The position numbers and the translations under genes were made by a program. A stretch of 64,000 bases of DNA. Source: an uncultured Opitutales bacterium (GTDB lineage: Bacteria; Verrucomicrobiota; Verrucomicrobiia; Opitutales; Seribacteraceae). Within the stretch, counting starts at the first letter, position 1. Each line of letters starts with the position of its first letter. A model generated the notes under the pieces. That model worked only from the letters and a program-made list of their open reading frames with translations. It made no database searches and had not been told where the DNA came from. The DNA lies in NCBI GenBank assembly GCA_905612515.1, contig CAJQSI010000016.1, forward strand, positions 27,695-91,694, in the 5' to 3' direction. Below are positions 28,973-39,163 of the stretch, piece by piece.

Positions 28973-31306
28973 ATGAAGACCATTCTCTCGATCCTCCTGT
29001 TGGTCACCACCTTTACCGCCGTTCTTCCGGCACAGCGTGAGGCCGTTCAGTTTTCCGTTAAGTCGGTCGCCGATGGCGATTGGACAAACCCAAAGATCTG
29101 GCAACCACAACGCGTCCCAAAGACGGGAGACCGCGTGTTGATCAGTTCCCGCACCTCGGTTCGATTTGACGCAAAAACCACGCCCGTCATACGCCTTATT
29201 CAGGTTGCCGGAACACTCCGGTTCGCCCGGGACCGCAGTACCGAGCTCAACGTTTGTCTACTCAAGGTTCAAGCAGGCAACCATTGCACGGAACGCGGTT
29301 TCGCCTGTGACTTTAACAGCTTGAAAACAAACGGCGGACCAAACGACCATCCGGGGAAATCCTTGCCCACTCTCGAAGTAGGCACGCAACAAAACCCAAT
29401 CCCCGCAGTGCATACAGCTCGTATTCGCCTTCACTATTTGGAGGGCATGGACAAAAAAGATGCACCTGCGCTGGTTTGTTGCTCGGCCCGCATGGAATTG
29501 CACGGCTCCCCCCTTGAGAGACCATGGGTTAAACTAGGTGCGACCTGCCAACCGGGCGACGCAAAGATTGTCGTGAATGAGAACGTCTCCGACTGGCGCG
29601 TAGGTGACGAGATAATCGTGACCGCCTCCAAGAAAGTGCGAAACATGAGCACCTATCGCGACGAGGAAGTGGGTACGGAAGAGCGAATAGTAAAGGCCAT
29701 CGATGGGCACTCAATCACTCTCGACAAACCCTTGCGCTTGGAACACTCAGGGGAAGGCGAATTTCGTAGCGAGGTGGCAAATTTATCCCGAAACGTAATT
29801 GTCGAGAGCGCCGATCCGGATGGCATTCGCGGCCACACCATGTACCACCGCCACAGCAAGGGCGGCATCAGCTACGCCCGTTTCGCTCATCTTGGCAAGG
29901 AAGGTGAACTGGGAAGATACCCAATCCACTTCCACCTGGTCGGCGAAACCATGCGCGGCTCTGCTGTGCTCGGCGCCGCCGTAGTCGACTCGCACAACCG
30001 TTGGGTCACGATTCACGGCACGCAATACCTACTTGTGCGTGACTGCGTAGGCTACAAGTCGGTGGGACACGGCTATTTCCTAGAGAACGGGTCGGAAGTA
30101 TTCAACCTGCTCGACCGCAACCTCGGCGTACAGGCTTTCAATGGCCCTAGACTGAAGGATCAAGAGCTTCCCTTCGACCCAAACGACGGAGCCGCCTTCT
30201 GGTGGGCAAATGGACGAAACGTGCTCACTCGAAACGTAGCTGTGGAAAACGCAAAATACGGCTTTCGCTACGATTGCCAAAAGCGCAGCAATTTCGACAG
30301 CAACCTACGCATACTCATGCCGGACGGTTCCAGAAAAATCGTAGATATACGAACCCTCGCCATTAGCCGTTTCGAGAAAAACGAGTCACACAGCGAAGGA
30401 CTGTATTCCGTCGCCCTCTCCGGCACCGAGGGCGTAGGTCCTGACCTGCGACACCCGCACCTCATAAGAGACCTAAAAATCTGGCAAACCCATTATGCAT
30501 TCAGGGCCCAGTTACCCACTATGCTGGCGGAAAACATTCAAATCGACCACGCATCCTACGGGGTGTACCGACCTTGGTTCGAGAACCACGTCTACCGCGA
30601 TCTAAGCATTGCCGCAACCGGAAGCGAACCCTTCAATCGAGGTCTAGACGACAAGAGCATACAGCACGGAAGCATCACTGTCGACGGACTCACGTTCAGC
30701 AATATGGATTACGGCGGCAGCATGCCCCTCATCCAGATCAGCGCCAACAACGTAAATGGAGAGGCCGAATCACATTTCCGCAACGTGACGGTTCAAGGTC
30801 GCGACCCCAAGCGCCCGGAGCGCTGGCCACTCATGAACCTAGGCGGTGGACCTCGCCTCAAGCCATCCACACCCAAGGGCGTTCCCTATTTCATTCACGA
30901 CTACTTCGGTCCCGGCAAGCACGCCAAAGTAATTAGTTCTCGAGCCAAGGACTTGCTTGGCGACGGCAACAAGTATTCCAAGGAAAACGGTCTAACTGGT
31001 GACGAATCCCTCGCGACGAGAGTTAGTGGCATAGACTTTCCGGAACTCCTAAGCCCCGTGGACGACCTTCCGCCCTGTACCGTCATTACGCGCATCGACT
31101 CAACTGGCGACCGCCTCCTGGTTCGAGGCACTACCCACGACAACGGCGTCGTAAAAACCATTTCCGTGAACGGTAAATCCGCCAGCATTCTCAGCCAAGT
31201 CCACGGCGTCGCCGACTGGAGCATCGAACTACCCAAGTCCAAGAGCATCACCGCCACCGCCACCGACGCCACCGGCAACCGAGAATTAAACCCGCACAAA
31301 ATCTAG
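28973..31306 (+). CDS. exported G8-domain / CEMIP(TMEM2)-like right-handed beta-helix protein
   Basis: DGDWTNPKIWQPQRVPKTGDRVLISS...IRLIQVAGTLRFARD (G8-like); GRYPIHFHLVG...GSAVLGAAVVDSHNRWVTIHGTQYLLVRDCVGYKSVGHGYFLENGSE. Confidence 0.78.
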   Translation: MKTILSILLLVTTFTAVLPAQREAVQFSVKSVADGDWTNPKIWQPQRVPKTGDRVLISSRTSVRFDAKTTPVIRLIQVAGTLRFARDRSTELNVCLLKVQAGNHCTERGFACDFNSLKTNGGPNDHPGKSLPTLEVGTQQNPIPAVHTARIRLHYLEGMDKKDAPALVCCSARMELHGSPLERPWVKLGATCQPGDAKIVVNENVSDWRVGDEIIVTASKKVRNMSTYRDEEVGTEERIVKAIDGHSITLDKPLRLEHSGEGEFRSEVANLSRNVIVESADPDGIRGHTMYHRHSKGGISYARFAHLGKEGELGRYPIHFHLVGETMRGSAVLGAAVVDSHNRWVTIHGTQYLLVRDCVGYKSVGHGYFLENGSEVFNLLDRNLGVQAFNGPRLKDQELPFDPNDGAAFWWANGRNVLTRNVAVENAKYGFRYDCQKRSNFDSNLRILMPDGSRKIVDIRTLAISRFEKNESHSEGLYSVALSGTEGVGPDLRHPHLIRDLKIWQTHYAFRAQLPTMLAENIQIDHASYGVYRPWFENHVYRDLSIAATGSEPFNRGLDDKSIQHGSITVDGLTFSNMDYGGSMPLIQISANNVNGEAESHFRNVTVQGRDPKRPERWPLMNLGGGPRLKPSTPKGVPYFIHDYFGPGKHAKVISSRAKDLLGDGNKYSKENGLTGDESLATRVSGIDFPELLSPVDDLPPCTVITRIDSTGDRLLVRGTTHDNGVVKTISVNGKSASILSQVHGVADWSIELPKSKSITATATDATGNRELNPHKI

Positions 31307-31447
31307 TCCACCGACGTGCGACTGCTTCCAACTCCTCCTCACTCTCTTTGCCGCACTAATCAAAATACATTGACTGAGTCATGCCGATAAACAATTCTCT
31401 AACTAGAAAAACTTCACTTAATATTTCGACTTAAACGCATTGAGAAG

Positions 31448-32851
31448 ATGAAAGGACCAACTATCTCTCGCCGTCGCCTGCTGCAAGGAGGTGGAATCGG
31501 GGCCGTGAACTTGACCATGCCGGGCTTGGTCTTTGGTCGCGACAAAACGGATGACTCGGGCAACGCGGTGGCCTCCAAGAAGTCTTGTATATTCGTCCTG
31601 CTATGCGGTGGCCCAAGTCACGTCGACACTTGGGACATGAAGCCGAACGCTCCTTCCGAGTACCGAGGACCATACAAGCCCATACGCACAAAGGTGCCTG
31701 GAATGCAGCTCAACGAGATGCACACAAAGCTGGCCAAGATCACGGACCAGTTCTGCTTAATTCGCTCCGTCACCCATCCCGGAGGCATCAGCAACCACTT
31801 CGACGCCATGCACAACCTGCTCAGCGGACAGTCGGAGAAAAGAGTGAAGCAAGGAGTCCCCGATGATTCTCCCTACATTGGATCCGTCGTGGCAAAGCAT
31901 CTTCCAAGCAAGCGCAACTTGGTATCGAACGCATGGCTGATCAAGTGCGTCGGACCACCCGTCTTCTGCGCACCAAATCTTTCTACGGGCGGCTACCTCG
32001 GCTCCCCCTATTCCCCTGTCTTCGTGGGATCGGCCGACAACCATCCGGCCATGCCGAACTTCAAGCCCCCAACAATTTACGAGACCACCGATCCTGATCG
32101 CCTTCTGAATCGCCGAAGTCTGCTTGACGAAATTGAGTCCGACGCCCTTGACCAAGACCCTAAAGGCAAAGACTGGAAAAACCTTCGAGAAATGGCTTTC
32201 GACGGCATGACCCGCCCAGAAGGCCGCGAAGCCTTCGACCTGCAACAAGAGCCCACAAAAATCAGAGAGTTGTACGGTATGAATCCCCTCGGTCAAAACC
32301 TGTTGCTGGCTCGACGCATGGTGGAATCAGGTGTACGTTTTGTAACCGTCAACGGTTGGACCGGACAGGCACCGCACGACAAAAAAGGACCGCCTAGTTC
32401 GAGCTGGGACATGCATGGCGGCAATATGGGCATGGGAAATGCCTTTGGAAACGGTTCCTATGGCATGGGCTTCTGCCTGCCGCGGCTGGATCAAGCTTTG
32501 TACGGTTTATTCACCGACCTTAAGGCAAGCGGCATGATGGACGACACGCTCGTCGTGGTGATGGGAGAATTTGGTCGCACCCCAAAAGTTCTCACCCAAC
32601 AACCTCCGGGTCGTCAACACTGGCCGAAATGTTTCTCAGCCATCCTCGCAGGTTGCGGTATTCGCGGCGGCGCAGTCTACGGTAAGTCGGACAAGATCGG
32701 GGCCGCGCCCGAGAGCGATCCGGTTCACCCTCAAGACATCCATGCCACCGTCCTGCACGCAATGGGCATACCCCTGAACCCAGCTACAGAGAATTCTGGT
32801 GTTTCCCGACCCCTCACTGCCGGCAAGCCAGTTCTCGACATCTTCGGATAA
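31448..32851 (+). CDS. DUF1501 family protein
   Basis: ISRRRLLQGGGIGAVNL; LLCGGPSHVDTWDMKPNAPSEYRGPYKPI; GEFGRTPKV. Confidence 0.93.
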   Translation: MKGPTISRRRLLQGGGIGAVNLTMPGLVFGRDKTDDSGNAVASKKSCIFVLLCGGPSHVDTWDMKPNAPSEYRGPYKPIRTKVPGMQLNEMHTKLAKITDQFCLIRSVTHPGGISNHFDAMHNLLSGQSEKRVKQGVPDDSPYIGSVVAKHLPSKRNLVSNAWLIKCVGPPVFCAPNLSTGGYLGSPYSPVFVGSADNHPAMPNFKPPTIYETTDPDRLLNRRSLLDEIESDALDQDPKGKDWKNLREMAFDGMTRPEGREAFDLQQEPTKIRELYGMNPLGQNLLLARRMVESGVRFVTVNGWTGQAPHDKKGPPSSSWDMHGGNMGMGNAFGNGSYGMGFCLPRLDQALYGLFTDLKASGMMDDTLVVVMGEFGRTPKVLTQQPPGRQHWPKCFSAILAGCGIRGGAVYGKSDKIGAAPESDPVHPQDIHATVLHAMGIPLNPATENSGVSRPLTAGKPVLDIFG

Positions 32852-32858
32852 AATTTAA

Positions 32859-32882
32859 AAGCGGACTTCGGTGTTTCCGCTT
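32859..32882 (-). terminator. intrinsic terminator for the (-) DUF6172-like gene
   Basis: AAGCGGA-(10 nt)-TCCGCTT perfect 7-bp stem; on (-) followed by TTAAATTTTA. Confidence 0.5.
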
Positions 32883-32888
32883 CGAGAT

Positions 32889-33179
32889 TCATTTTGGCTT
32901 TTTTGTTCTGCGAGCTGCCTTGGCCAAAATTTCCACATAAAACGACTTCAACTGTTCCACTTCGGCGGCATCAATGAATTTTCCGATTTCAGCCACATGA
33001 ATGACTTTTGCCTCTTCGGCAGTCGGGCCGAATTTGCAGTCGAAATCCCAGAAATCGATTCCGTCCGGAAGCTCTTTTCTTCGCTCTCTCTTTAGGTATT
33101 TTTTAACATCGCCTCTCACTGCATCCACAAGCCTGGGGTATTTGATTTTTGGGTGTACGAGAGTGAATGTCTTTTTCAT
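32889..33179 (-). CDS. DUF6172-like small protein
   Basis: MKKTFTLVHPKIKYPRLVDAVRGDVKKYLKRERRKELPDGIDFWDFDCKFG; start at internal Met of the 127-aa ORF. Confidence 0.7.
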   Translation of the reverse strand: MKKTFTLVHPKIKYPRLVDAVRGDVKKYLKRERRKELPDGIDFWDFDCKFGPTAEEAKVIHVAEIGKFIDAAEVEQLKSFYVEILAKAARRTKKPK

Positions 33180-33382
33180 AGTTTTATGATGTGGGCTTTT
33201 GGAAAGGTTAGTGCGTGTTCTTAAGCAGTTTTTCTTCCACTGGAACAGGCCAAAAGATAAGGATCCGTTCACTCAATTATTACTCAAGAATACAGTTAGA
33301 TGCGATTGTTTTCGTAATAATTCAAGAAGAGAAATCAGCTTATTTCGATTGACTCGATCCCCACAGAAGCGAGTTTCCTAGC

Positions 33383-34129
33383 ATGAAAAATAACTCCGAT
33401 TCAATTAGGGCAGGAATGAAGGCGTTGTGCCTCTGTGCAATAAGTTCGATTTTACTCGCATCGTCAGCTAACGCCGCCGAGGAGGAACCTCAACCGGATC
33501 AGAAGGTTTATGAAGCCATCGGCATGATGTTCGCACAAGGTTCGGGACTTTCACGCATGGAGTTTTCGGACAAGGAAATCGATTTGATTATTTCCGGAAT
33601 TGTAAAAGGAATGAAGCTCAAGGAAATCCCGCCGGAGGTACAAAGTCTCCAACCGAAAATAGAAGCAATTATGCGAGTGAAGATGGAAATCGCTCGCAAG
33701 GCCAAACAATCGGCAGGAGCAAAGGCGTCGACTGGAAACAAAGTTAAGGGAAAACAATTCCTTGCCGACCTACAAAAAAAGGAAGGCGTTTTGAAAGATC
33801 CTTCTGGATTCCTTTACGAAATCCTAAAAAAAGGAACAGGTCCTAATCCCACTATGAACGACACGGTGCGACTACACTACCACGGCACCTTGATCGATGG
33901 CACTGTCTTCGACAGTTCCGTAGAACGACAGCAACCTGCAAGCTTTCCCATGCGAGGTGTAATCAAGGGATTCTCCGGTGGACTCACCAAGACAAATGTA
34001 GGAGGCAAAGTCCGCATCTACATTCCAAGTGAGTTGGGTTACGGCGACAACCCTCGACCTGGCGGGGAAATCAAGCCGGGAGACACTTTGATCTTCGAAT
34101 GCGAACTCCTTGAGATCATAAAGAATTAA
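33383..34129 (+). CDS. FKBP-type peptidyl-prolyl cis-trans isomerase
   Basis: LKKGTGPNPTMNDTVRLHYHGTLIDGTVFDSSVERQQPASFPMRGVIKGFSGGL...VRIYIPSELGYGDNPRPGGEIKPGDTLIFECELLEI. Confidence 0.93.
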   Translation: MKNNSDSIRAGMKALCLCAISSILLASSANAAEEEPQPDQKVYEAIGMMFAQGSGLSRMEFSDKEIDLIISGIVKGMKLKEIPPEVQSLQPKIEAIMRVKMEIARKAKQSAGAKASTGNKVKGKQFLADLQKKEGVLKDPSGFLYEILKKGTGPNPTMNDTVRLHYHGTLIDGTVFDSSVERQQPASFPMRGVIKGFSGGLTKTNVGGKVRIYIPSELGYGDNPRPGGEIKPGDTLIFECELLEIIKN

Positions 34130-34143
34130 GGTACTCCTGAGTG

Positions 34144-34165
34144 TGCGGGACTCGCCCGCAATAAA
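34144..34165. repeat. intergenic palindrome related to the 24792 element
   Basis: TGCGGG-actcg-CCCGCA perfect stem; CGCCCGCAATAAA matches 12/13 to CGCCTGCAATAAA at 24819. Confidence 0.35.
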
Positions 34166-34399
34166 ACAGCCGGGCTACGACCATGCCTCCAACCTTGAGC
34201 GAGCTATCACTGCGGCACTCAAGTCAAAACGGTTAAGACTCTTTCCGAGTGCAGGTCTCGGGTAGAAGCTATCATTGAAACAAGTTTATCTACGAACACG
34301 CGGTGCACTACACTTGGATCGGCGCCATACTTAATGGCAAACGCCCGCGAAAAAGTCCTAAATCCTAGCGAGCATTAGCCACCACATCTAGGTCATGGA

Positions 34400-37300
34400 T
34401 TGGAGAATGGTGTCCTTACTCCCTTGATCATTTCTTCTAGTGACGATTCATTGCATAAGGTGATACTTGCTGCATTTGTCCTGATTTTCTTTCTCCCGGT
34501 TGTATTGACCGCCGGAGACTGGCCCACGCATGCCCACGACAACCAGCGTAGCAGCGTAACGGACGAGCAATTATCCCCTCCCCTTTCGCTCCAGTGGGCC
34601 TACGAACCCTCTTTTCCACCGGCCAAAGGTTGGCCACGCAACGTCGACGGCTACGGCGCCCACAAAAACTCCAGCAACGTGAACTACGACGACGCCTATC
34701 GGGTCGTCGCCGCAGGGAAGATCGCCATCTTCAGCGCCTCGGGAGAAAATCGGGTCTACGCCATAGACAGCGAGCGCGGCGAAACCCTTTGGACCCTCGA
34801 GCTCGAGGGCGCTCCACGGTTGGCACCCACCATATGGAAGAATCAAGTCTATCTGGGTGCCGACGACGGGCGAGTCCACTGCCTCGACTTGAAGACCGGT
34901 CAAACGATCTGGCGTTTCGAGGCCACTCCCGCTAAGCGGCGAATGCTGGGCTTGGGACGTTTTGGATCGGCTTGGCCCGTTCGAGCCGGGGTCATGATCG
35001 AGGAAGGCGTGGCCTATTTCACCGCCGGCCTCTTTCCCGGGGAGGGAATCTTTCTCTACGCGCTCGATGCCGAAACAGGCAAACTGAGTTATCGCAGGTC
35101 ACTGACGGGAACCGGAAACAATGGGCCCAGTCCGCAAGGCTACCCGCTCAGCGATGGCCACAGCCTCTATTTAACGAGCCGCATGGCCCCCACCCGCATC
35201 GACTTGGCGGAGGGTAAGGAGTTGCCCTTTGCGACACCTTTTCCCGAAGTCGAGAAATCACACCAGTACCGCTTCTACAATGGCGGTACCTATGCCCAGA
35301 TCTGGAAAGGACAAATCGTCTACGGCCAAGCCGCCCTGCTTGCCTACGACCCGCAAAAGACTTGGAAGGACAAATACGGGCGCGAACAGTTTGGCGAACT
35401 GACCTTCAACTGGTTCAACGCCCGCCGAGCCATATTTCGTGAGGACATGGCATGGATAGCCACCGACCATCATCTGTTGGCCGTCAAGCAGGACAAGTTG
35501 CCCGAATTGGCCAAGACCCTCTGCCGGGAATTTGAGGAAGCCTACAAGGAACATCGGGTCGCCTCGGTCGAGTCGAGCTTGGCCAAGATCAAGGAAGTCG
35601 GTGCCGACACGGCGCAAGCCAAGGCAATCCGGGAAGGCACTCTGCGCTGGTCTTTGGAAGGGTACCAAAAGAAGTGGCCTCCTGTCCGCGACGCCCTGTT
35701 CGAGAAGTTCGCCGCCCAGTGCAAATGGATGACGCTCCTGAAGGCCAACGAGGCGATGGCAATGGCCGGTGTGGTGGTGTACGTCGGCGGAGAGGACCGG
35801 GTGATCGCCTTGGATTCGAGCAACGGGAAGAAATTGTGGGAGGAAAAGACCGACAGCCGGGTACGTGGGCTGGCCATCGCCAACGGCAGGCTCTATGTCA
35901 GCACAATCGACGGCATGGTCCGCTGCTTTGGTGAAGGCAAGGGAAACGGAAAGATCCTAGCCAGTCACCCGCCGGCAAACTCCTTGGATCCCAAGACCGT
36001 GAAGCTTGCCGAAGCCATTTTGGCCACCACCCGAGCCGATCAAGGCTATTGCTTGGTCGTTGGCGGGGGAGACGGTCGCCTCGCCACCGCCTTGGCGGAG
36101 CGCTCGAGACTAATCGTCGAGGTCATCGACGAAGATGCCAAGAAAATCGCAGAAGGTCGACAGTTCCTGCTCGGACACAAGCTCCACGGCGGTCGCGTAA
36201 ACCTTGTGCAAGGAATAGCTCAACAACTGCCCTACCCTCCCTATAATTTCAACTTGGTGATCGACTTGCACTCCGGCACAGGGGCACAAGCCGCAAAGGC
36301 CTCCGAGCTAGCCCGTGTGACCCGACCCCTTGGAGGAGCCCTCGTTTTGGAAGAACAAGTCAAGAAGCCACCCAAGGAACTTCAGCAAATGATCCAGTCC
36401 AAGGAACTGGAGACGGTTTCGGCAAACGGTTTGTTGGTTCTGCGTCGGGGAAAGATACCGGGCAGCGCCAACTGGTCGCACAACTACGCGACCGCAGGCA
36501 ACACCTACTGCAGCGAGGACCAAGCGGTGAAAGGACCTTTCGGCATCCTCTGGTATGGTGAACCGGGGCCACGCCAACGGGTCGACCGGCACGCCCGCGG
36601 ACCCGTGCCACTGGTAATTGACGGAATCGTCTTTCTCACCGGGTACGACTTGGTTATGGCCTACGACGTCTACAACGGCACGAAGTATTGGGAACGTTGG
36701 ATTCCCGGCATCACCCGACTGGACCTGCCCGCAGGCACCTCCAATCTCGTCGCTGACTCCCAAAGCCTATTCGTCGTGGCCGACAACAAGCGCTGCCTCC
36801 GCCTCGACCGCTTAACGGGGAAAACCTTGCAAACCTACGAAGCTCCGCAGGTTGACGGGAAACCAGGAAACTGGGGCTGGATCGCCCGGTTCGGAGAGAT
36901 TCTGCTGGGCAGTCATTCCGCTTACGACACCAGGAGAAAACGGGCCATGACAAACCTCGCCGATGGACTCTTCGCGATCAATCCACAGACTAGCCAAACC
37001 CTGTGGACGTATCGCGGTAGCGGCATCGAGCACGACGGGATCGCAGTGGATGACGGTCGCGTTCTACTGGTCGACCGGGACATCGACGAAGAGGGAAAAA
37101 AGGCGGCCTTGGCCAACAGGATAGTCGATGACTCGGTGAAAGACCGCTCCCTCGACCGACGCGGCAAACCAGTGGAACCCGACTTGGGCAAACTGGTCTC
37201 CTTGAATCTCGAGACAGGCAAACCGCTATGGTCCAAGCCCTTTGATTTCTCCGACCTCACGGTGGACGACCGAGTGATTGGTCAACGCTCCGGTATCGCC

Positions 37301-38401
37301 TGCTTGCTCAAGGACGGGATCGTGGTGGTGGCAGGCATTGGCAGCATCGGTCATCCCTACCAACAGTACCGCAAGGGAGAATTCGCCCGGCGAGCCCTCT
37401 ACGCATTCCGCACTATAGACGGTAAACTGCTCTGGAGTGGACGACGCAACTACCGGAAGCGTCCGATCATCGTGGGCGATAAAGTGTTCGCCGAACCTCA
37501 TGCATGGAATCTACTCACCGGCAAAACAGTCAAATCCCAAAATCCCCTGACCGGCGAAACAACCCCCCTCAATTACCTGCGGGGCTACTCGGGTTGCGAT
37601 CACTTGCTGGCCTCCGCATCCAGCCTCTTCGGCAACGCGAACTCCGGTGGCTTCGCTCACTACAATTTGGATGAGCAGGCTGGGTACGTTCCCTTGGGCG
37701 GCATGGCCTTGGCCTGCAACACCGGAGCGGTCCCGGCCAACGGTGTATTCGTGGCCCCGGAGGGACGTTCGGGATGCACCTGCAGTTTCGATATCCAAAC
37801 CTCGGTAGTTCTCTACCCTTGGCCCAAGTCCCAAACTTGGGGATTCGGAGCCCGTGGGGTCCAGCCACAGAAAATGTTGCCGGTCAAGCAGGTCGCGGTG
37901 AACCTGGGTGCTCCGGGATTTCGTACCGACGGTGCGGGCCAATTATGGATACCTTATGCCGGGCAAACCAACATGGCCGGCGCCTTCAGCAAATGGATTC
38001 CCAAGTACAAGCATACCCCTGCCATGTTCTCCTATCTGAGACCTGAAACCGATCGAATCACAGGCACGGATAGGTCTTGGATATTCAGTTCCGCCTACCA
38101 TGGCGAAAAGGAACTGGAGTTTGAGATGCTAGGGACAGGCAGCGCGAAATATACGGTCAGGCTCTACTTCGTGGAACTCGACGACATCCAGTCGGGTGAC
38201 CGGGTATTCGACGTTTCCCTGCAAGGCAAACCGGTACTCGATGAATTCGACGTGATCGCCGAATCAGGAGGTCGGCGAAGGAGCTTGATCAAGACCTTCC
38301 CAAGCGTGACCGTTGACCGCAGAATCCGGATCGGGTTGAAGAGCCACGGGAAATTGCCCCCGACGCTAAGTGGGTTCAAGGCGAAGCGGCAACCCCAGTG
38401 A
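34400..38401 (+). CDS. 1333-aa exported protein: PQQ-like propeller, methyltransferase-like segment, second PQQ-like propeller, malectin-like C-terminus
   Basis: GDWPTHAHDNQRSSVTDEQL; propeller repeats; VVGGGDGRLATALAERSRLIVEVIDEDAKKIAEGR; C-terminal KYTVRLYFVELDDIQSGDRVFDVSLQGKPVLDEFD. Alternative TTG start at 34451. Confidence 0.82.
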   Translation: MENGVLTPLIISSSDDSLHKVILAAFVLIFFLPVVLTAGDWPTHAHDNQRSSVTDEQLSPPLSLQWAYEPSFPPAKGWPRNVDGYGAHKNSSNVNYDDAYRVVAAGKIAIFSASGENRVYAIDSERGETLWTLELEGAPRLAPTIWKNQVYLGADDGRVHCLDLKTGQTIWRFEATPAKRRMLGLGRFGSAWPVRAGVMIEEGVAYFTAGLFPGEGIFLYALDAETGKLSYRRSLTGTGNNGPSPQGYPLSDGHSLYLTSRMAPTRIDLAEGKELPFATPFPEVEKSHQYRFYNGGTYAQIWKGQIVYGQAALLAYDPQKTWKDKYGREQFGELTFNWFNARRAIFREDMAWIATDHHLLAVKQDKLPELAKTLCREFEEAYKEHRVASVESSLAKIKEVGADTAQAKAIREGTLRWSLEGYQKKWPPVRDALFEKFAAQCKWMTLLKANEAMAMAGVVVYVGGEDRVIALDSSNGKKLWEEKTDSRVRGLAIANGRLYVSTIDGMVRCFGEGKGNGKILASHPPANSLDPKTVKLAEAILATTRADQGYCLVVGGGDGRLATALAERSRLIVEVIDEDAKKIAEGRQFLLGHKLHGGRVNLVQGIAQQLPYPPYNFNLVIDLHSGTGAQAAKASELARVTRPLGGALVLEEQVKKPPKELQQMIQSKELETVSANGLLVLRRGKIPGSANWSHNYATAGNTYCSEDQAVKGPFGILWYGEPGPRQRVDRHARGPVPLVIDGIVFLTGYDLVMAYDVYNGTKYWERWIPGITRLDLPAGTSNLVADSQSLFVVADNKRCLRLDRLTGKTLQTYEAPQVDGKPGNWGWIARFGEILLGSHSAYDTRRKRAMTNLADGLFAINPQTSQTLWTYRGSGIEHDGIAVDDGRVLLVDRDIDEEGKKAALANRIVDDSVKDRSLDRRGKPVEPDLGKLVSLNLETGKPLWSKPFDFSDLTVDDRVIGQRSGIACLLKDGIVVVAGIGSIGHPYQQYRKGEFARRALYAFRTIDGKLLWSGRRNYRKRPIIVGDKVFAEPHAWNLLTGKTVKSQNPLTGETTPLNYLRGYSGCDHLLASASSLFGNANSGGFAHYNLDEQAGYVPLGGMALACNTGAVPANGVFVAPEGRSGCTCSFDIQTSVVLYPWPKSQTWGFGARGVQPQKMLPVKQVAVNLGAPGFRTDGAGQLWIPYAGQTNMAGAFSKWIPKYKHTPAMFSYLRPETDRITGTDRSWIFSSAYHGEKELEFEMLGTGSAKYTVRLYFVELDDIQSGDRVFDVSLQGKPVLDEFDVIAESGGRRRSLIKTFPSVTVDRRIRIGLKSHGKLPPTLSGFKAKRQPQ

Positions 38402-38421
38402 GTTCATTCCAATAAACACAG

Positions 38422-39096
38422 ATGAAGCAAACGGCAATTATTCTGACCCTCTTGTTCCCAGTCCTGTTAACCGCTGAAGACTGGCCTGGTTATCGCGGAT
38501 CGACCGGCATGGGCGTCATACAGGAAGAAACCAAGTTGCCCCTGCGCTGCAAGGCATCGACCCAAACAACGGCGAGGTGATTTGGTCCTGCAAATGGGGG
38601 CGTGGCATTTGGCCGGTTGCCTCCCCGGTGATGGCCAAGGGTTTGGTTTACTGCATGGGGGGGGTCGTGGCGGACATCCCGGCTTGATCGTCGATCCCGG
38701 AGGTACAGGCGACATCACGGCCACCCATCTGAAAACAAAGCTAGGACCGGCTCCGTCCGGACTCGGTTCGCCGGTGGCATACGGCGACCTGGTGTTTCGC
38801 ATGAACCAACCCGGAGTGTTGCTATGCGTCAGGATCACCAGCGGCGAGGAATTATTCAAGGAACGCCTGCCTCAGGGAATCGATCCGGCGATCAACCCGG
38901 CGATCACCTCGGACGGACTCATCTTCATTGCCTCAGCAGAGAAAACGCTGGTTGTTCGAGCGGCGGAGAAGTTCGAACTGCTCGCTGAATCGAATCTCGG
39001 TGATGCCTCTCACGCCTCGGCAGCCGTCTCCGAAGGGAAACTTATCTTGAAGGGCAAAAATACTTGTGGTGTGTCGGAAAAGGCAATGTTCGTTGA
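38422..39096 (+). pseudogene. decayed PQQ-like beta-propeller gene
   Basis: Coding similarity spread over three frames: MKQTAIILTLLFPVLLTAEDWPGYRGSTGMGVIQEETKLP / LQGIDPNNGEVIWSCKWGRGIWPVASPVMAKGLVYCMGG / GRGGHPGLIVDPGGTGDITATHLKTKLGPAPSG...LGDASHASAAVSEGKLILKGK / YLWCVGKGNVR*. Confidence 0.75.
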
Positions 39097-39163
39097 AAAT
39101 GTGAACTCATACTCGCAATCAGCTTGCCCTAGGCGGCGCCCAGAGTAAATTTCTTCCAAGAAA

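Noticed and set aside
38582-39148. 188-aa ORF as an intact gene
   Set aside because: Its first ~25 residues and its last ~20 are out of frame with the propeller similarity; it is part of the pseudogene
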